NCBI RefSeq assembly: GCF_900009145.1
Contig: NZ_LN889803.1
Span: 267,894-331,893 of the forward strand
DNA: 64,000 nt
Direction: 5' to 3'
Source of the DNA: Planktothrix tepida PCC 9214
GTDB lineage: Bacteria; Cyanobacteriota; Cyanobacteriia; Cyanobacteriales; Microcoleaceae
The notes below the pieces were generated by a model. It was given only the letters and a program-made list of their open reading frames with translations, was not told where the DNA came from and made no database searches. Every line of letters begins with the position of its first letter. The first letter of the stretch is position 1. Shown here in pieces: positions 55,301 through 64,000 of the stretch. The translations under genes and the position numbers were made by a program.

Positions 55301-57186
55301 TTAGGTTGTTGAATAATTCCGGCAATTCTCCGACGTTGAAACGCTTCTTGTAACGCTTGAATAGAAGCTTTAAAACTATTGGGTTTTGCAAGGGCTGAAG
55401 CGGCTGTTGAACCGGGAATTGCTCGCCAATGATATAGAATTAAAGGTAAATGAGCAATCTGATGACAAATTTCCGTTGCTCTTAAGGCAAAATCATAATC
55501 CTGCGCCCCTTCAAATCCAATTCTGAATCCCCCTAATTGTTCAAAGATTTCTCGTTTCACTCCCCATAAATGACCGATATACATATAAGATAAAAGTAAT
55601 TCTGGCGACCAATCGGGTTTAAATTGAGGAGCAAAACGATTACCTTGACTATCAATTTTATCATCATCGGAATAAAGAAACTCTGTTTCTGGATGTTCCC
55701 CTAAATATAAGGCGATTTCTGCTAAAGCATCGGGGGTGAGTTGATCATCATGATCTAAAAATAGTAAAAATTCTCCGGTTGCTAAACTTGCTGCACTATT
55801 ACTCGCTTGACTAATATTGCCATTTTCTGGGCGAAATATCACACGAATACGCGCATCTTGTTTTTGCCATTGGTTTAATTGTTTTTGAATTTCTGGATGG
55901 GTACTTCCATCATCTGCAATGCAAAGTTCCCAATTGACGTAAATCTGTTGAGTAACACTGGCGATCGCTTTTTCTAAATATTCTACTAAAGGGTTATATA
56001 CTGGCATAATCACCGATAGTTTGGGAAGCTTTGATATATCTTTTTTTAACCGAGAATGTAAGAACATCTGGGCTCTTTGATTCCACTGATTAACATTTAA
56101 CCAAGCTTCATAGGGTTTTAAACCTTGGGAACTAACAAAATCAGAGGGTTTAACTGGAATAATTTCTGATGGAATAGGTTGAGTTTTATTCAGCTTTAAT
56201 TCAGTATTTAAACTCTCAATTTCCCGTTCTAAATTTCTGATTTTTAGCCAATCTTGACAGATCCAGGCTTGAGGAGGATCGGAAGGTTGCCACTGTGACC
56301 AGGATAACTGAGGTTCGGCATTTAAAGGGGAAGATTCAGCTTCTAATGCTAAATATAAATCTAAAGCTTTGGGGAAATATTGTTTAATAATTTCAGTTCT
56401 ATAGTTTGGAATCGATTTAGATTTTAATAAATGAGGTTGAATGATTTGAGCATAGTTTGGATGAGATAAATTCAAAGTAAAATCTTGATTAATTTTATTA
56501 ATAAGCTCGTGGTTATTATTAATTAAATAATTAATATTGATTAATACACATTTAGAAGAATTTTTACGATAAAACTCTAATATTTTTTGATTATATAAAA
56601 TCCATGAATCAATCGCAAGTTGAGGATTATCTTGAATTAAATCATCTGTTCCTCGACGATACAAAGAATCCACCACTTCCCAAGGGGAGCGATAGACAAA
56701 AATAAACTTAGCTTGGGGTATTAAGGTTTGCCAAAAGTTTAAGAATAATGTCGTGCGTGGATCTTTCCATCCCCAGAGATTTCGTTGAGATTTTCGGGTG
56801 ATTAAGGTTTTAGCGACTGTTACATATTCAGGTAAGATTTGTTTATGGGGTTGAATCATCCATCCCTCAATATTTAAGTTTTGCGATCGCAATACAGTTT
56901 GATGAAACTGGACGAACTCAATATCCTCAAAATGACCCCTAATATTACCTGTATTAGCTCCAATTAATTGATCCCCTAAATAGACACCAGCTTCTTGCAA
57001 AATAGTAGCAATTAAGGACGTTCCTGAACGGTGCATTCCCGTAATTACTAATACGGTTGTACGAGGAGTCGTGATCATTCCTTGTGATGGCATCAATAAC
57101 TCCGTACTAGGGGGAGAAGTTGGGACAGGGGAAGAACTAGAGATAGGATGGGGTTCTAGGGAACGCAAAATATCAGATTCTCGCAT
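52378..57186 (-). CDS. Giant sulfotransferase/multi-glycosyltransferase
   Basis: A 1602-residue protein with five enzyme-like modules. A sulfotransferase-type P-loop is VLVITGMHRSGTSL (45-58), with KFIFVYRSPWEVV. A first GT2 domain starts near 392 (LSVIMPVYNPLVEYLEKAIA; LDHDDQLTPDA, YSDDDK). A second GT2 starts near 648 (SVTILIPTKNQKQLLEAC; LFLNNDTEV). A GT4 domain spans about 930-1300 (LLLGTVGSRKGQKDLPLALA; SRIESFPRVILEAMSYGLP). A third GT2 starts near 1325 (PLVSVCIPTYNGEKYLAEAL; SDDSSTDKT). No signal or membrane segment is present. It probably builds a sulfated or branched surface polysaccharide or decorates a glycoprotein. The glycosyltransferase motifs look intact. Confidence 0.9.
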   Translation of the reverse strand: MRESDILRSLEPHPISSSSPVPTSPPSTELLMPSQGMITTPRTTVLVITGMHRSGTSLIATILQEAGVYLGDQLIGANTGNIRGHFEDIEFVQFHQTVLRSQNLNIEGWMIQPHKQILPEYVTVAKTLITRKSQRNLWGWKDPRTTLFLNFWQTLIPQAKFIFVYRSPWEVVDSLYRRGTDDLIQDNPQLAIDSWILYNQKILEFYRKNSSKCVLININYLINNNHELINKINQDFTLNLSHPNYAQIIQPHLLKSKSIPNYRTEIIKQYFPKALDLYLALEAESSPLNAEPQLSWSQWQPSDPPQAWICQDWLKIRNLEREIESLNTELKLNKTQPIPSEIIPVKPSDFVSSQGLKPYEAWLNVNQWNQRAQMFLHSRLKKDISKLPKLSVIMPVYNPLVEYLEKAIASVTQQIYVNWELCIADDGSTHPEIQKQLNQWQKQDARIRVIFRPENGNISQASNSAASLATGEFLLFLDHDDQLTPDALAEIALYLGEHPETEFLYSDDDKIDSQGNRFAPQFKPDWSPELLLSYMYIGHLWGVKREIFEQLGGFRIGFEGAQDYDFALRATEICHQIAHLPLILYHWRAIPGSTAASALAKPNSFKASIQALQEAFQRRRIAGIIQQPNWAIHKQVGVFEHQFPDQGLSVTILIPTKNQKQLLEACLFSLKKTTYQNYQIVIIDNGSDDPNTLAYLEQIPQQVLKIETPDKIFNFAAIHNQAVQQIQSDYILFLNNDTEVISPHWLSQMMGYAQIQGVGAVGAKLVFPNEKIQHAGVVHGLHQGLAGHGFKLRPSKANGYLSYIQVVRNYSAVSAACLLTPRNLFLEIGGFDSEQFAVAYNDVDYCYRLSDKGWRSVYCPTAELIHHEGATRGYQDSPQEVAAFRHLYGNKVDPYYSPHLSLADEHFRIQPRRFLLGSMKKRLRVLIASHLLDLTGAPLHQYEIAVELAKAGLIEPIVFSFQEGPLQTDYQKQGIQVMICKPYPLDAKYDLDTYNLVMQRLSQQLSKLKIDVFYINTLPNFFLVDCAQRLGIPCIWNIHESQPLESYFQGLNEEITRHALECFRFPYRVIFVASETQKNYLDLNHHNNFTVIYNGINRSSSPMSNATWTREKARESLKIKKDEIVLLLLGTVGSRKGQKDLPLALAKLPPEWQKKVKILMVGDRPSFYSDELKTLVRSLPIVLQEKINIIPETPDTERYYKAADIFILTSRIESFPRVILEAMSYGLPIIATPVFGVKEQVKQGVNGLFYPPGNIDALAKVITQLLTDEKLRSHLAQNSSKVLERFNNFEQMVESYRQILQEAYLSGSPVSDSPKILPEFTGVKSELPLVSVCIPTYNGEKYLAEALSSVVDQTYPHLEIIISDDSSTDKTLEIIQSFQKNCSLKVSLFQHEQYGLAKNWNYCISQAHGKYIKFLFQDDLLEPNCLEELVNLAETDTEIGLVFSPRNIILSPEVTANKILLRAYYGYQDLHQNWSNLKSIQTGKDLLTDPQLLQSPLNKIGEPSTVLIKKAAIEQLGGFDSEFKQLLDLDLWLRLMGCYKIGFINQKLSGFRLHSDQQTLKNAESGYSELRKFYQKLYTHPDYSFLSDDLKNLVGQIYQGYL

Positions 57187-57654
57187 AGATAGTCAGTGTT
57201 AATAATTTTACTCCTGTTAGAGTAAAACTTAAATTAATGTTAAGTTTTAGGCTTCGGCTTAAATTTAGCTTTATTAATTCTATCTTTAATAAAATGTATA
57301 CTCTCATTAAATTTTGTTTCAAACCCCAAAAAAAGTGAAAAATTTTACAGCATATCCCGAATCAGATGATATACTTAGTTTCAGATTGAATACATCTTCC
57401 AACTGTTTTAAGTCTTAAACCTTACTCGTTTTGGCTTTCAAAGGGTTCCCTCCACCCCAAATTTCTCACTGACCTGCTACTGAAATTGCTGAAACCGTTC
57501 TGCACAAAAGGACGCATTATTCCTATTTAATATTTCTCTGCTCAATAAACTTTGTTGCGCTAGATAGTTTGTTGGGTTAGGGATGTTGTTGGCTATTAAA
57601 TCTAATAGCCTCGACTCGACTTGCCTTTGTTAGATAATTGAGGACGAAAATATT
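57187..57654. promoter_or_regulatory. Divergent control region with a perfect small palindrome
   Basis: GGCTATTA (57591-57598) and TAATAGCC (57603-57610) form an 8-bp stem with a 4-base loop, 45 bases before the peptidase start. This could be a leader hairpin or an operator. GAGGA lies about 9 bases before the ATG at 57655. The rest shows no ORF. Confidence 0.5.
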
Positions 57655-60600
57655 ATGCCTGATCTACCTGATCTATATGAACCCAATGACTCCCTGGGAG
57701 GGGCTAGTGACTTAGGGCTAACCAGTGGAAATTTGCAGATTCCCAACTTAAGCATTGATGCTTATAACGAAGATTGGTTTCAGTTTCAAACCACTGGTGA
57801 CGGTGCAACAACTGTCGGGATTGATTTTGATTCCGCACAGGGAGATTTAGATCTTTATGTTTATGATGCTTTCGGTTATTATCTGGGCAGTTCCACAAGC
57901 ATGAGCAATAATAACGAAACCGTTTATTCAAGCTATCTCCCGACGGGAACCTACTATGCCCAAGTGTACGGGTCGAACGGTGCTAGTAACCCAAACTATA
58001 CGTTAAATCTTTCCACACCTTCTGCAACACAGTTTGATGATTGGTATGAGGAAAATGATTTTTTCGGAACAGGTAACTTAGGGGTACTACAAGGATGGAA
58101 CCCCTACTATGGTTTAGTGCTTCAGCCTAATGATGAAGATTGGTTCCAGTTTCAAACCACGAATACCGGAACCCTGAATGTTCGCCTAGATTTCCTCAAT
58201 TCTCTGGGAGATTTAGACTTTGAACTCTATAATAGCGCGGGTCAACTGGTGGGTTCCTCCGCTACTGCTGGAGATACCGAACAGATCAGCATTCCCAATG
58301 CTGCCCCAGGTATTTATCATGCCAAAGTGATTGGATATGGTGGAGCGGGTAACTCCAACTATAGTCTCACCGTTGATGCTCCCATTACGACCACCTTTGA
58401 TGATCGGTATGAACCCAATGACTCCTTAAGCAGTGCATCCGTTTTGCCTTTAGTGAATGGTCAGGTTAATGAAACGAACCTGAACACGTCATGGGACGAT
58501 CCCGACTGGTTCCAATTTACCGTGCCTGGAAACTTGACTCCAGGTAGCAATATTAGTGTTGATGCGGTTAACGATCAAGGCTCCCTCAATCTGATTTTAT
58601 ATGATCAAAATGGCAACTGGGTTAACATGGGCTATGGTTACAACGATCAAAGTGCCACAATTAACTTAGATTATCTCAGTCAGGGAACCTACTATGCCCA
58701 AGTTAGTGGATATAGTTATGATTTTGCTAGTGTCGTTAACTACAACCTTTCAATTAATGCGGTTTCTGGTGGCAGTAGCGCAATTCCCAATGATTTCTTT
58801 GAACCGAATGATACTCAAGTAACTGCGACTTCCTTAATGGGGAATACCAGCTACACAAACCTAACCATAACCCCTAATAATCCTGACTGGTTCCAATTTT
58901 ATCTACCCGCAAACCTGGCTCCGAGCAGTAGCTTCGGTATTAATTTCTTAAACTCTCAAGGAGATCTCGACATCTCCCTCCATGATCAATATGGCAACTG
59001 GATTAATGGTTCATCATCGGGTTGGAGTGATACCGAAAGTGTTCCTTTAAGTGGACTGACTGAGGGAACCTACTATGCTCAAGTTTACGGTGCGTATGGA
59101 TCGACCAATCCTAACTACAGCGTAACGCTCAATACACCTTTGGGTGGTACTACAGTTACGGATGATCGGTATGAAGAAAATGACTCCTTAGGAGGAGCAG
59201 CGCGATTAGAGCTATCAAATATTGGTCAATTTAATGCCAACAACTTAGTCGCCAACGATGATGACTGGTTCCAGTTTACGGTTCCCCAAAATCCGAGCCC
59301 TGGGAGTAACATTAATATCGGGTTTAGTCAGGGTCAAGGAGACGGCCTTTACCTGTACTTGTACGATCAAAATGGCAACTGGCTTAACTTTTCCTATAAT
59401 GGGGGGAATAATAACCCAACCATTGCTTTAGATACCCTACCTGGTGGCACATACTATGCACAGGTCGTGGACTATTCAGCAACTAACCCCAGTTATAGTC
59501 TGAATATTGATGCCCAAGGTGGAACAGCACCTCCTACGGGTGGCGATGATCCACTTGAAGACAATGATCTTCAAACATCAGCAACTATTTTACCCGTCGG
59601 ACAACAAACCTTTATCGCTTTGAGTGCTTTAGATGATGATTGGTACAAATTTACACTCAACAGTCCAGCCCAAGCCAGTGATTACGTTAGTATAGATTTT
59701 CAGCACAGTCTAGGGGATTTAGACCTGGAAGTGTTAACACCAACAGGTCAATATTTAGGTTCCTACGGCGTCAGTAACACTGAAACGATTAGTCTGGTTG
59801 GTCAACCCGAAGGGGATTACTATATTCGTGCCTATGGCTTTAATGGGGCAACAAACTACTATAACCTTAATGTTGTTACCTCAACCTCCTCAAGCAACAA
59901 TCCTTCCGAGGATGATTCATTTGAAGAAAATGATACTTCAGATCAGGCTACCGATCTACAGACAAAACTCCTGAGTGGAGAAAGCAGTTTTACCGATCTG
60001 AAGATTAACTCTAATGATGATGACTGGTTCAAATTTACAACAACTCAAATCGGAGGACTCAACGATAAAATTACAATCAACTCAACCCAATCGGGAGATT
60101 TAGATTTAGAAATTCTCGCTCCTGATGGGCAAACCTATGGTTCCTATGGTATCTTCGCTAATGAAGAAGTGAGCTTGGCTTATCTTCCCGCCGGAGAATA
60201 CAAAGTCAGAGTCTCTGGTTATGCTGGAGCGGCTAATTCCAATTACAGTTTATCGATTACGGCTCCGGTGACATCATCTAGTACCGCAGGAATTCAACCC
60301 GACCCACGAGAAACTAATGATAGTCGAGAGACAGCAAGCCCTGTTCTCAATAACGGGATCATTCCCAGTCTCAACATTCATGCCGCCAATAATGAAGATT
60401 GGTTCAAGTTTAACTTAGGCAGTACGGGTTTATCCTCCCATCAAGTTATTGTTAATGGTTTTGAACACAGTTTAGGGGATATCGATGTTCAACTGTATGA
60501 TGCTGCGGGAACCTTCCTGCGGAGTTCGGGAAGTACCAGTAACTCTGAAAGTATCTCCTTAGAGGGACTTATCCCTGGTGAATATTATGTGAAAGTCTTT

Positions 60601-63600
60601 GGCTATGCCGGAGCAACGAACCCTCAATACCAGCTTCAAGTTAATGCTCCTGTGGTGGATACCAATAATCCTAACTCAAACCCTGGGAACATTACAATTA
60701 ACCGAGACAGCTACGAGGACAATGATACTTTTGAAACCGCTAGTAACCTGGGTACAACTCGTAGTGCTGATCCGACGCGGGTTGTCAGTGCTATTCAAGA
60801 TCAAATTGATCTCACCGATTTGACCCTTGAAGCTGCGGACGATGATTGGTTCAAATTCCGAAAAACGAGTGCCGGAAATGTCGATGTTCGACTCACTTTT
60901 GAACATGACTACGGAGATGTGGATCTTGAAGTTCGGGATAGTAATAACCAACCGATCGGCCAATCCCAAGGAACGAGCGACACTGAAACCGTTTCCTTTA
61001 ATGCCGCAGCCCAAGGCACTTATTACGTCCGAGCCTACGGTTATGAGGGGGCAACTAATCCCAATTATCGGTTACAGATCACTCCCACCTTTGGAAACGG
61101 AGGTTCTTTAGATGTTGTCGCTGATCAGTTTGAACCGGGTAACAACGAACGAACCGGAGCCACCGTTCTTCAAGATTTGACCTCTACTCAAGGGAGTTTG
61201 AGTATTCACAATCCCACGGATGTGGATTGGTTTAAATTTACTCCCGCAGGAAATAGTACCGAAAACAACCAAATCTTTATCAATTACGATTCCGTCGCTA
61301 ATTTGACCCTGGAATTGTATGATCAAGCCGGAAATCTGCTCCCGGATCGACCGGTTGTTTCTCAACCCAATTCCGGTTTAGCCAGTATCTCCTTAGCCGG
61401 ACTGCCTGGTGATGGTAACACCCCCTACTATGCTAAGGTTTCAGGAGCGAATCCTTCGCCTTACAGTTTGTCCTTGAATGCACCGGAAACGGCAAGTGTG
61501 AACCCCGGTACATCCACGGATCAGTGGACGATTATGGTCTACATTGCCGGGGATAACAACCTCGCAGCAGCAGGTCTAGTTGACATTAATGAAATGGAAT
61601 CTATCGGACTGCCCGATAATGTCAATGTTGTGGTTCAGTATGATGGCAACTCAGATTATGTCTCTCAGGACTGGGCTGATACCCGTCGGGGCGTGATTCA
61701 ACAAGACTTTACCACCTCTACGGTTTCTAGCAACTTAACCAGTTTGGGTGAGTTGAATATGGGTGATCCCCAAACCCTGACTGACTTTATCCAATGGGGT
61801 AAAAACAACTACGCGGCGCAAAACTATGCCGTTGTGGTTTGGGATCATGGCGGTGGCCGCAGTGGTGTGGCTTGGGATGATACAAGCGGTGGTACTAACT
61901 TATCGGTGAATGAACTGACAACGGCAATTTCCAATGCGGGTTTAGGAGATAGTCTGCAAGTGGTCGGTTTAGATGCCTGTCTGATGGCTTTAACCGAAGA
62001 AACCTACGACCTGAAAAACTTAACCGATGTGTTTGTGGGTGCCCAAAACCCAGAGCCGGGTGATGGCTGGGATTACGCGGGCTGGTTCCAACGTTTGGCG
62101 GATGGAGGCGGTCGCTTGGATGCTGAACAAATGGGCGGTGCGATCGTTGATGCCTATGGTGACTTTTATAACAATTCTGAAACTCAATCAGCCATCCGTA
62201 CTTCCGCGTTAGACAATCTTAAAACTCAATTGGATGCTTTCGTAGATGCTACGGCTAATGCCAGCGATAGTGATTGGCAAGCGATTACTCAAGCACGTTC
62301 AGAAGCCAGAACCTTTTACATTGAAGATGAGCGGGATTTGGGTGGCTTCATGCAGGCGGTTGATAATCGTTTAGATGGCCCAATTGGGGATGCGGCTCGT
62401 CAAGTGTCTCAAGCTCTGCAAGCGGCAGTCATCAACCAAGTAAACTACTCTGGAGCAAACGGTCTGAGTATTTACCTGCCTCCTGTGAATGGTTCTGGTT
62501 ATCAAAGTACCTACAATGGTAATAACTTCCACTTTGCCGCCGATACCAAATGGACTCAATTCCTCACCGCTTTCGCCAGTCGTGATCGTGCTATAGCCAG
62601 CGATCGCAATCAACGGATTAGTCCTGACGCTGCCGAAACCACCGATTTAAGTGGCAATATTACGGGTAATCAAAATAACAACTCGGCCAGTGCTGCCTAC
62701 TATCTGGGCAATTTAGCCGGATCGGAGTATACATTCTCTGATCTGAATCTGGATACGGCTGATGATAAGGATTGGTATCGGTTTGAAATGCCGGGTGATG
62801 GTGTTGATGGCAATAAAATCTCCTTGGTTGATACGACTCCTGGCCTCACCCTGAAACTTTACAAAGCTGAAGCCAATGGCAGTTTAGCAGCCAATTCAGT
62901 GGCAGTGGCAACGGGAACTGATGGAAGCGTCAGTCTTGTCGGTCAAACCGCAGGAACCTATTTTGTTGAGGTGTCGGGTAGTGCAGCTAACCCAGAATAC
63001 AGCCTGAAGGTCAATGCCCCGGCTGCCGCTATTAGTCGAAGCGGAGAAGGGATTGTCCCTGATGCTTTAGAAGGCAATGGAAACAATAACAGTCAGGCAA
63101 AAGCGAGTGATTTAGGTGGCTTAGGGCCAAACGATTCCTTGAGTATTCCCGGTCTGAATATTACTGCGGGTGATGAAGACTGGTACACGATCACCCCAAC
63201 TCGGATTCCTGAACGGTATCCTAATGCGATCACGATTAACTTTGATAACGCTCAAGGCGACCTCAATCTGGCACTGTACAAAGCCGATGGGACTCTGATT
63301 GAAAGTTCTTCAACCAGCGATCGCAACTATGAGTCTATTAGTTTCCCCACTGGCGATGATCCGGTCTATATCAAAGTCTCTGGTAAAGATGGTGCTACCA
63401 ATCCCAACTATACACTTGATGTTGTGCGTCGGGAGTTGGATATTGATGGGAATGGTGCGGCAGATGCTTTAACGGATGGTTTACTCAGTTTAAGCTCGCT
63501 GTTTGGTTTCACCGAGGATAGTTTAACTGATGGAAAAGTCGCTAGTGATGGACAACGTATCTATCCAGATGAAATTTCAAATTATTTAGAGCAAGCTCAA

Positions 63601-63816
63601 ACCAATATGCTGGATGTTGATGGTAATGGCACGCCAGATGCTTTAACAGATGGTGTCATTCAACTTGCATATTTGTTTGGTTTCCGTGGGGATCAACTCG
63701 CTAATCCTGCATATCTGGGAACAGGCGCAACTCGTACAACGAGTCAGGAATTAGAAGAATTCTTGGGTTTGTATATGCCTCCTATTGCCTCAAATAATTC
63801 AGTCTCTTTGATCTAA
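57655..63816 (+). CDS. Clostripain-family (C11) peptidase with about twelve PPC-type repeats and dockerin-like end
   Basis: A 2053-residue protein. Ten repeats of about 125 residues precede the enzyme and two follow it. Each starts like YEPNDSLGGASDL and contains DWFQF and GTYYAQV, the bacterial pre-peptidase C-terminal (PPC) pattern. The peptidase domain (about 1285-1640) starts WTIMVYIAGDNNLAAAG. The catalytic His is in VWDHGGGRSGVAWD near 1397 and Cys in VGLDACLMALTEE near 1442. The C-terminus has two calcium-loop repeats, DIDGNGAADALTDGLL and DVDGNGTPDALTDGVI, each followed by LFGF. There is no Sec signal at the N-terminus, so export, if any, is by another route such as type I secretion. 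It may be a surface or matrix protease. Confidence 0.9.
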   Translation: MPDLPDLYEPNDSLGGASDLGLTSGNLQIPNLSIDAYNEDWFQFQTTGDGATTVGIDFDSAQGDLDLYVYDAFGYYLGSSTSMSNNNETVYSSYLPTGTYYAQVYGSNGASNPNYTLNLSTPSATQFDDWYEENDFFGTGNLGVLQGWNPYYGLVLQPNDEDWFQFQTTNTGTLNVRLDFLNSLGDLDFELYNSAGQLVGSSATAGDTEQISIPNAAPGIYHAKVIGYGGAGNSNYSLTVDAPITTTFDDRYEPNDSLSSASVLPLVNGQVNETNLNTSWDDPDWFQFTVPGNLTPGSNISVDAVNDQGSLNLILYDQNGNWVNMGYGYNDQSATINLDYLSQGTYYAQVSGYSYDFASVVNYNLSINAVSGGSSAIPNDFFEPNDTQVTATSLMGNTSYTNLTITPNNPDWFQFYLPANLAPSSSFGINFLNSQGDLDISLHDQYGNWINGSSSGWSDTESVPLSGLTEGTYYAQVYGAYGSTNPNYSVTLNTPLGGTTVTDDRYEENDSLGGAARLELSNIGQFNANNLVANDDDWFQFTVPQNPSPGSNINIGFSQGQGDGLYLYLYDQNGNWLNFSYNGGNNNPTIALDTLPGGTYYAQVVDYSATNPSYSLNIDAQGGTAPPTGGDDPLEDNDLQTSATILPVGQQTFIALSALDDDWYKFTLNSPAQASDYVSIDFQHSLGDLDLEVLTPTGQYLGSYGVSNTETISLVGQPEGDYYIRAYGFNGATNYYNLNVVTSTSSSNNPSEDDSFEENDTSDQATDLQTKLLSGESSFTDLKINSNDDDWFKFTTTQIGGLNDKITINSTQSGDLDLEILAPDGQTYGSYGIFANEEVSLAYLPAGEYKVRVSGYAGAANSNYSLSITAPVTSSSTAGIQPDPRETNDSRETASPVLNNGIIPSLNIHAANNEDWFKFNLGSTGLSSHQVIVNGFEHSLGDIDVQLYDAAGTFLRSSGSTSNSESISLEGLIPGEYYVKVFGYAGATNPQYQLQVNAPVVDTNNPNSNPGNITINRDSYEDNDTFETASNLGTTRSADPTRVVSAIQDQIDLTDLTLEAADDDWFKFRKTSAGNVDVRLTFEHDYGDVDLEVRDSNNQPIGQSQGTSDTETVSFNAAAQGTYYVRAYGYEGATNPNYRLQITPTFGNGGSLDVVADQFEPGNNERTGATVLQDLTSTQGSLSIHNPTDVDWFKFTPAGNSTENNQIFINYDSVANLTLELYDQAGNLLPDRPVVSQPNSGLASISLAGLPGDGNTPYYAKVSGANPSPYSLSLNAPETASVNPGTSTDQWTIMVYIAGDNNLAAAGLVDINEMESIGLPDNVNVVVQYDGNSDYVSQDWADTRRGVIQQDFTTSTVSSNLTSLGELNMGDPQTLTDFIQWGKNNYAAQNYAVVVWDHGGGRSGVAWDDTSGGTNLSVNELTTAISNAGLGDSLQVVGLDACLMALTEETYDLKNLTDVFVGAQNPEPGDGWDYAGWFQRLADGGGRLDAEQMGGAIVDAYGDFYNNSETQSAIRTSALDNLKTQLDAFVDATANASDSDWQAITQARSEARTFYIEDERDLGGFMQAVDNRLDGPIGDAARQVSQALQAAVINQVNYSGANGLSIYLPPVNGSGYQSTYNGNNFHFAADTKWTQFLTAFASRDRAIASDRNQRISPDAAETTDLSGNITGNQNNNSASAAYYLGNLAGSEYTFSDLNLDTADDKDWYRFEMPGDGVDGNKISLVDTTPGLTLKLYKAEANGSLAANSVAVATGTDGSVSLVGQTAGTYFVEVSGSAANPEYSLKVNAPAAAISRSGEGIVPDALEGNGNNNSQAKASDLGGLGPNDSLSIPGLNITAGDEDWYTITPTRIPERYPNAITINFDNAQGDLNLALYKADGTLIESSSTSDRNYESISFPTGDDPVYIKVSGKDGATNPNYTLDVVRRELDIDGNGAADALTDGLLSLSSLFGFTEDSLTDGKVASDGQRIYPDEISNYLEQAQTNMLDVDGNGTPDALTDGVIQLAYLFGFRGDQLANPAYLGTGATRTTSQELEEFLGLYMPPIASNNSVSLI

Positions 63817-63824
63817 AGTCAATC

Positions 63825-63860
63825 GTAAAAGGGTGAGCATCTGATCACTCTTTTACTTTT
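63825..63860 (+). terminator. Intrinsic terminator of the clostripain-family gene
   Basis: GTAAAAGGGTGA (63825-63836) pairs with TCACTCTTTTAC (63845-63856), one G-T pair, loop of 8, followed by TTTTAAAATTTT. It starts 9 bases after the stop codon. The remaining bases to 64000 show no gene. Confidence 0.8.
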
Positions 63861-64000
63861 AAAATTTTCCCTACCTAAAAAGCCATACAAAAATTATCTA
63901 TTGGAAAAGCTATGGCACTTGGTAATTTTGATTAGCCATGACAATCATTGTGCTATATTTTGTAATAACCTTTTAAAGGAGCCTCGCCAGAAAGTATTTT

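Overview
The window reads as chromosomal DNA from a filamentous, non-heterocystous cyanobacterium, probably Oscillatoriales and perhaps Planktothrix-like. The genus is an inference. The evidence is moderate AT-richness, many HIP1 octamers (GCGATCGC), heptameric tandem repeats between genes, and typical cyanobacterial genes: an lpxC-fabZ-lpxA cluster, CBS-CP12, hemL, class III nucleotide cyclases and PAS-rich hybrid kinases.

Layout. (1) 1-4847, minus strand: a signalling set with a membrane class III nucleotide cyclase, a divergent GHKL-type protein, a STAS protein and a diguanylate cyclase cut by the window edge. (2) 5097-13524: housekeeping and scattered genes (GT-B glycosyltransferase, YjbQ, hemL, a HisE protein with a decayed HisI half, a methyltransferase, a NACHT ATPase). 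Mixed in are relics: a gene with a stop at codon 4, a 308-bp IS630-type miniature element, a two-unit CRISPR-like repeat and the decayed tail of a second NACHT gene. (3) 13521-16289, minus strand: lpxC, fabZ, lpxA and a DUF29 gene. (4) 16583-20800, minus strand: a compact five-gene operon of an HPr-kinase-like protein, two near-identical PqqD-domain proteins with a twin-arginine segment and different six-cysteine tails, a MauE/thioredoxin fusion and a PF14907-type nucleotidyltransferase. A 2OG-Fe(II) oxygenase lies divergently upstream. This is the best candidate in the window for an undescribed peptide-maturation system. (5) 22456-27331: CBS-CP12, a beta-lactamase-like serine hydrolase, a SPOUT RNA methyltransferase, a small DUF2256 gene and an isoaspartyl peptidase. 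(6) 27749-39502, plus strand: a chemotaxis-type operon cheY-cheA-cheW-mcp-(PAS/HEAT)-cheR-cheB-cheC, with AACTGAT-type heptamer repeats in three of its gaps. (7) 40058-46040: an eight-PAS hybrid histidine kinase followed directly by a REC-GGDEF diguanylate cyclase. (8) 46115-52297: divergent ADP-forming acyl-CoA synthetase/GNAT and adhE, both acting at the fermentative acetyl-CoA node. (9) 52378-63816: two giant genes, a 1602-residue sulfotransferase/glycosyltransferase and a 2053-residue clostripain-family peptidase with twelve PPC-type repeats and a dockerin-like C-terminus.

How the genes fit together. Much of the window is signal transduction: cyclic nucleotides, c-di-GMP, partner-switch-like proteins and a methylation-capable chemosensory pathway in an organism with no flagella. 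In region 4, a phosphotransfer-type enzyme, a recognition domain built into the substrate, an export signal, a thiol-disulfide protein and a nucleotidyltransferase are arranged as expected for a modified, exported, disulfide-rich peptide. All functions are read from sequence patterns recalled by eye; no database search was run.
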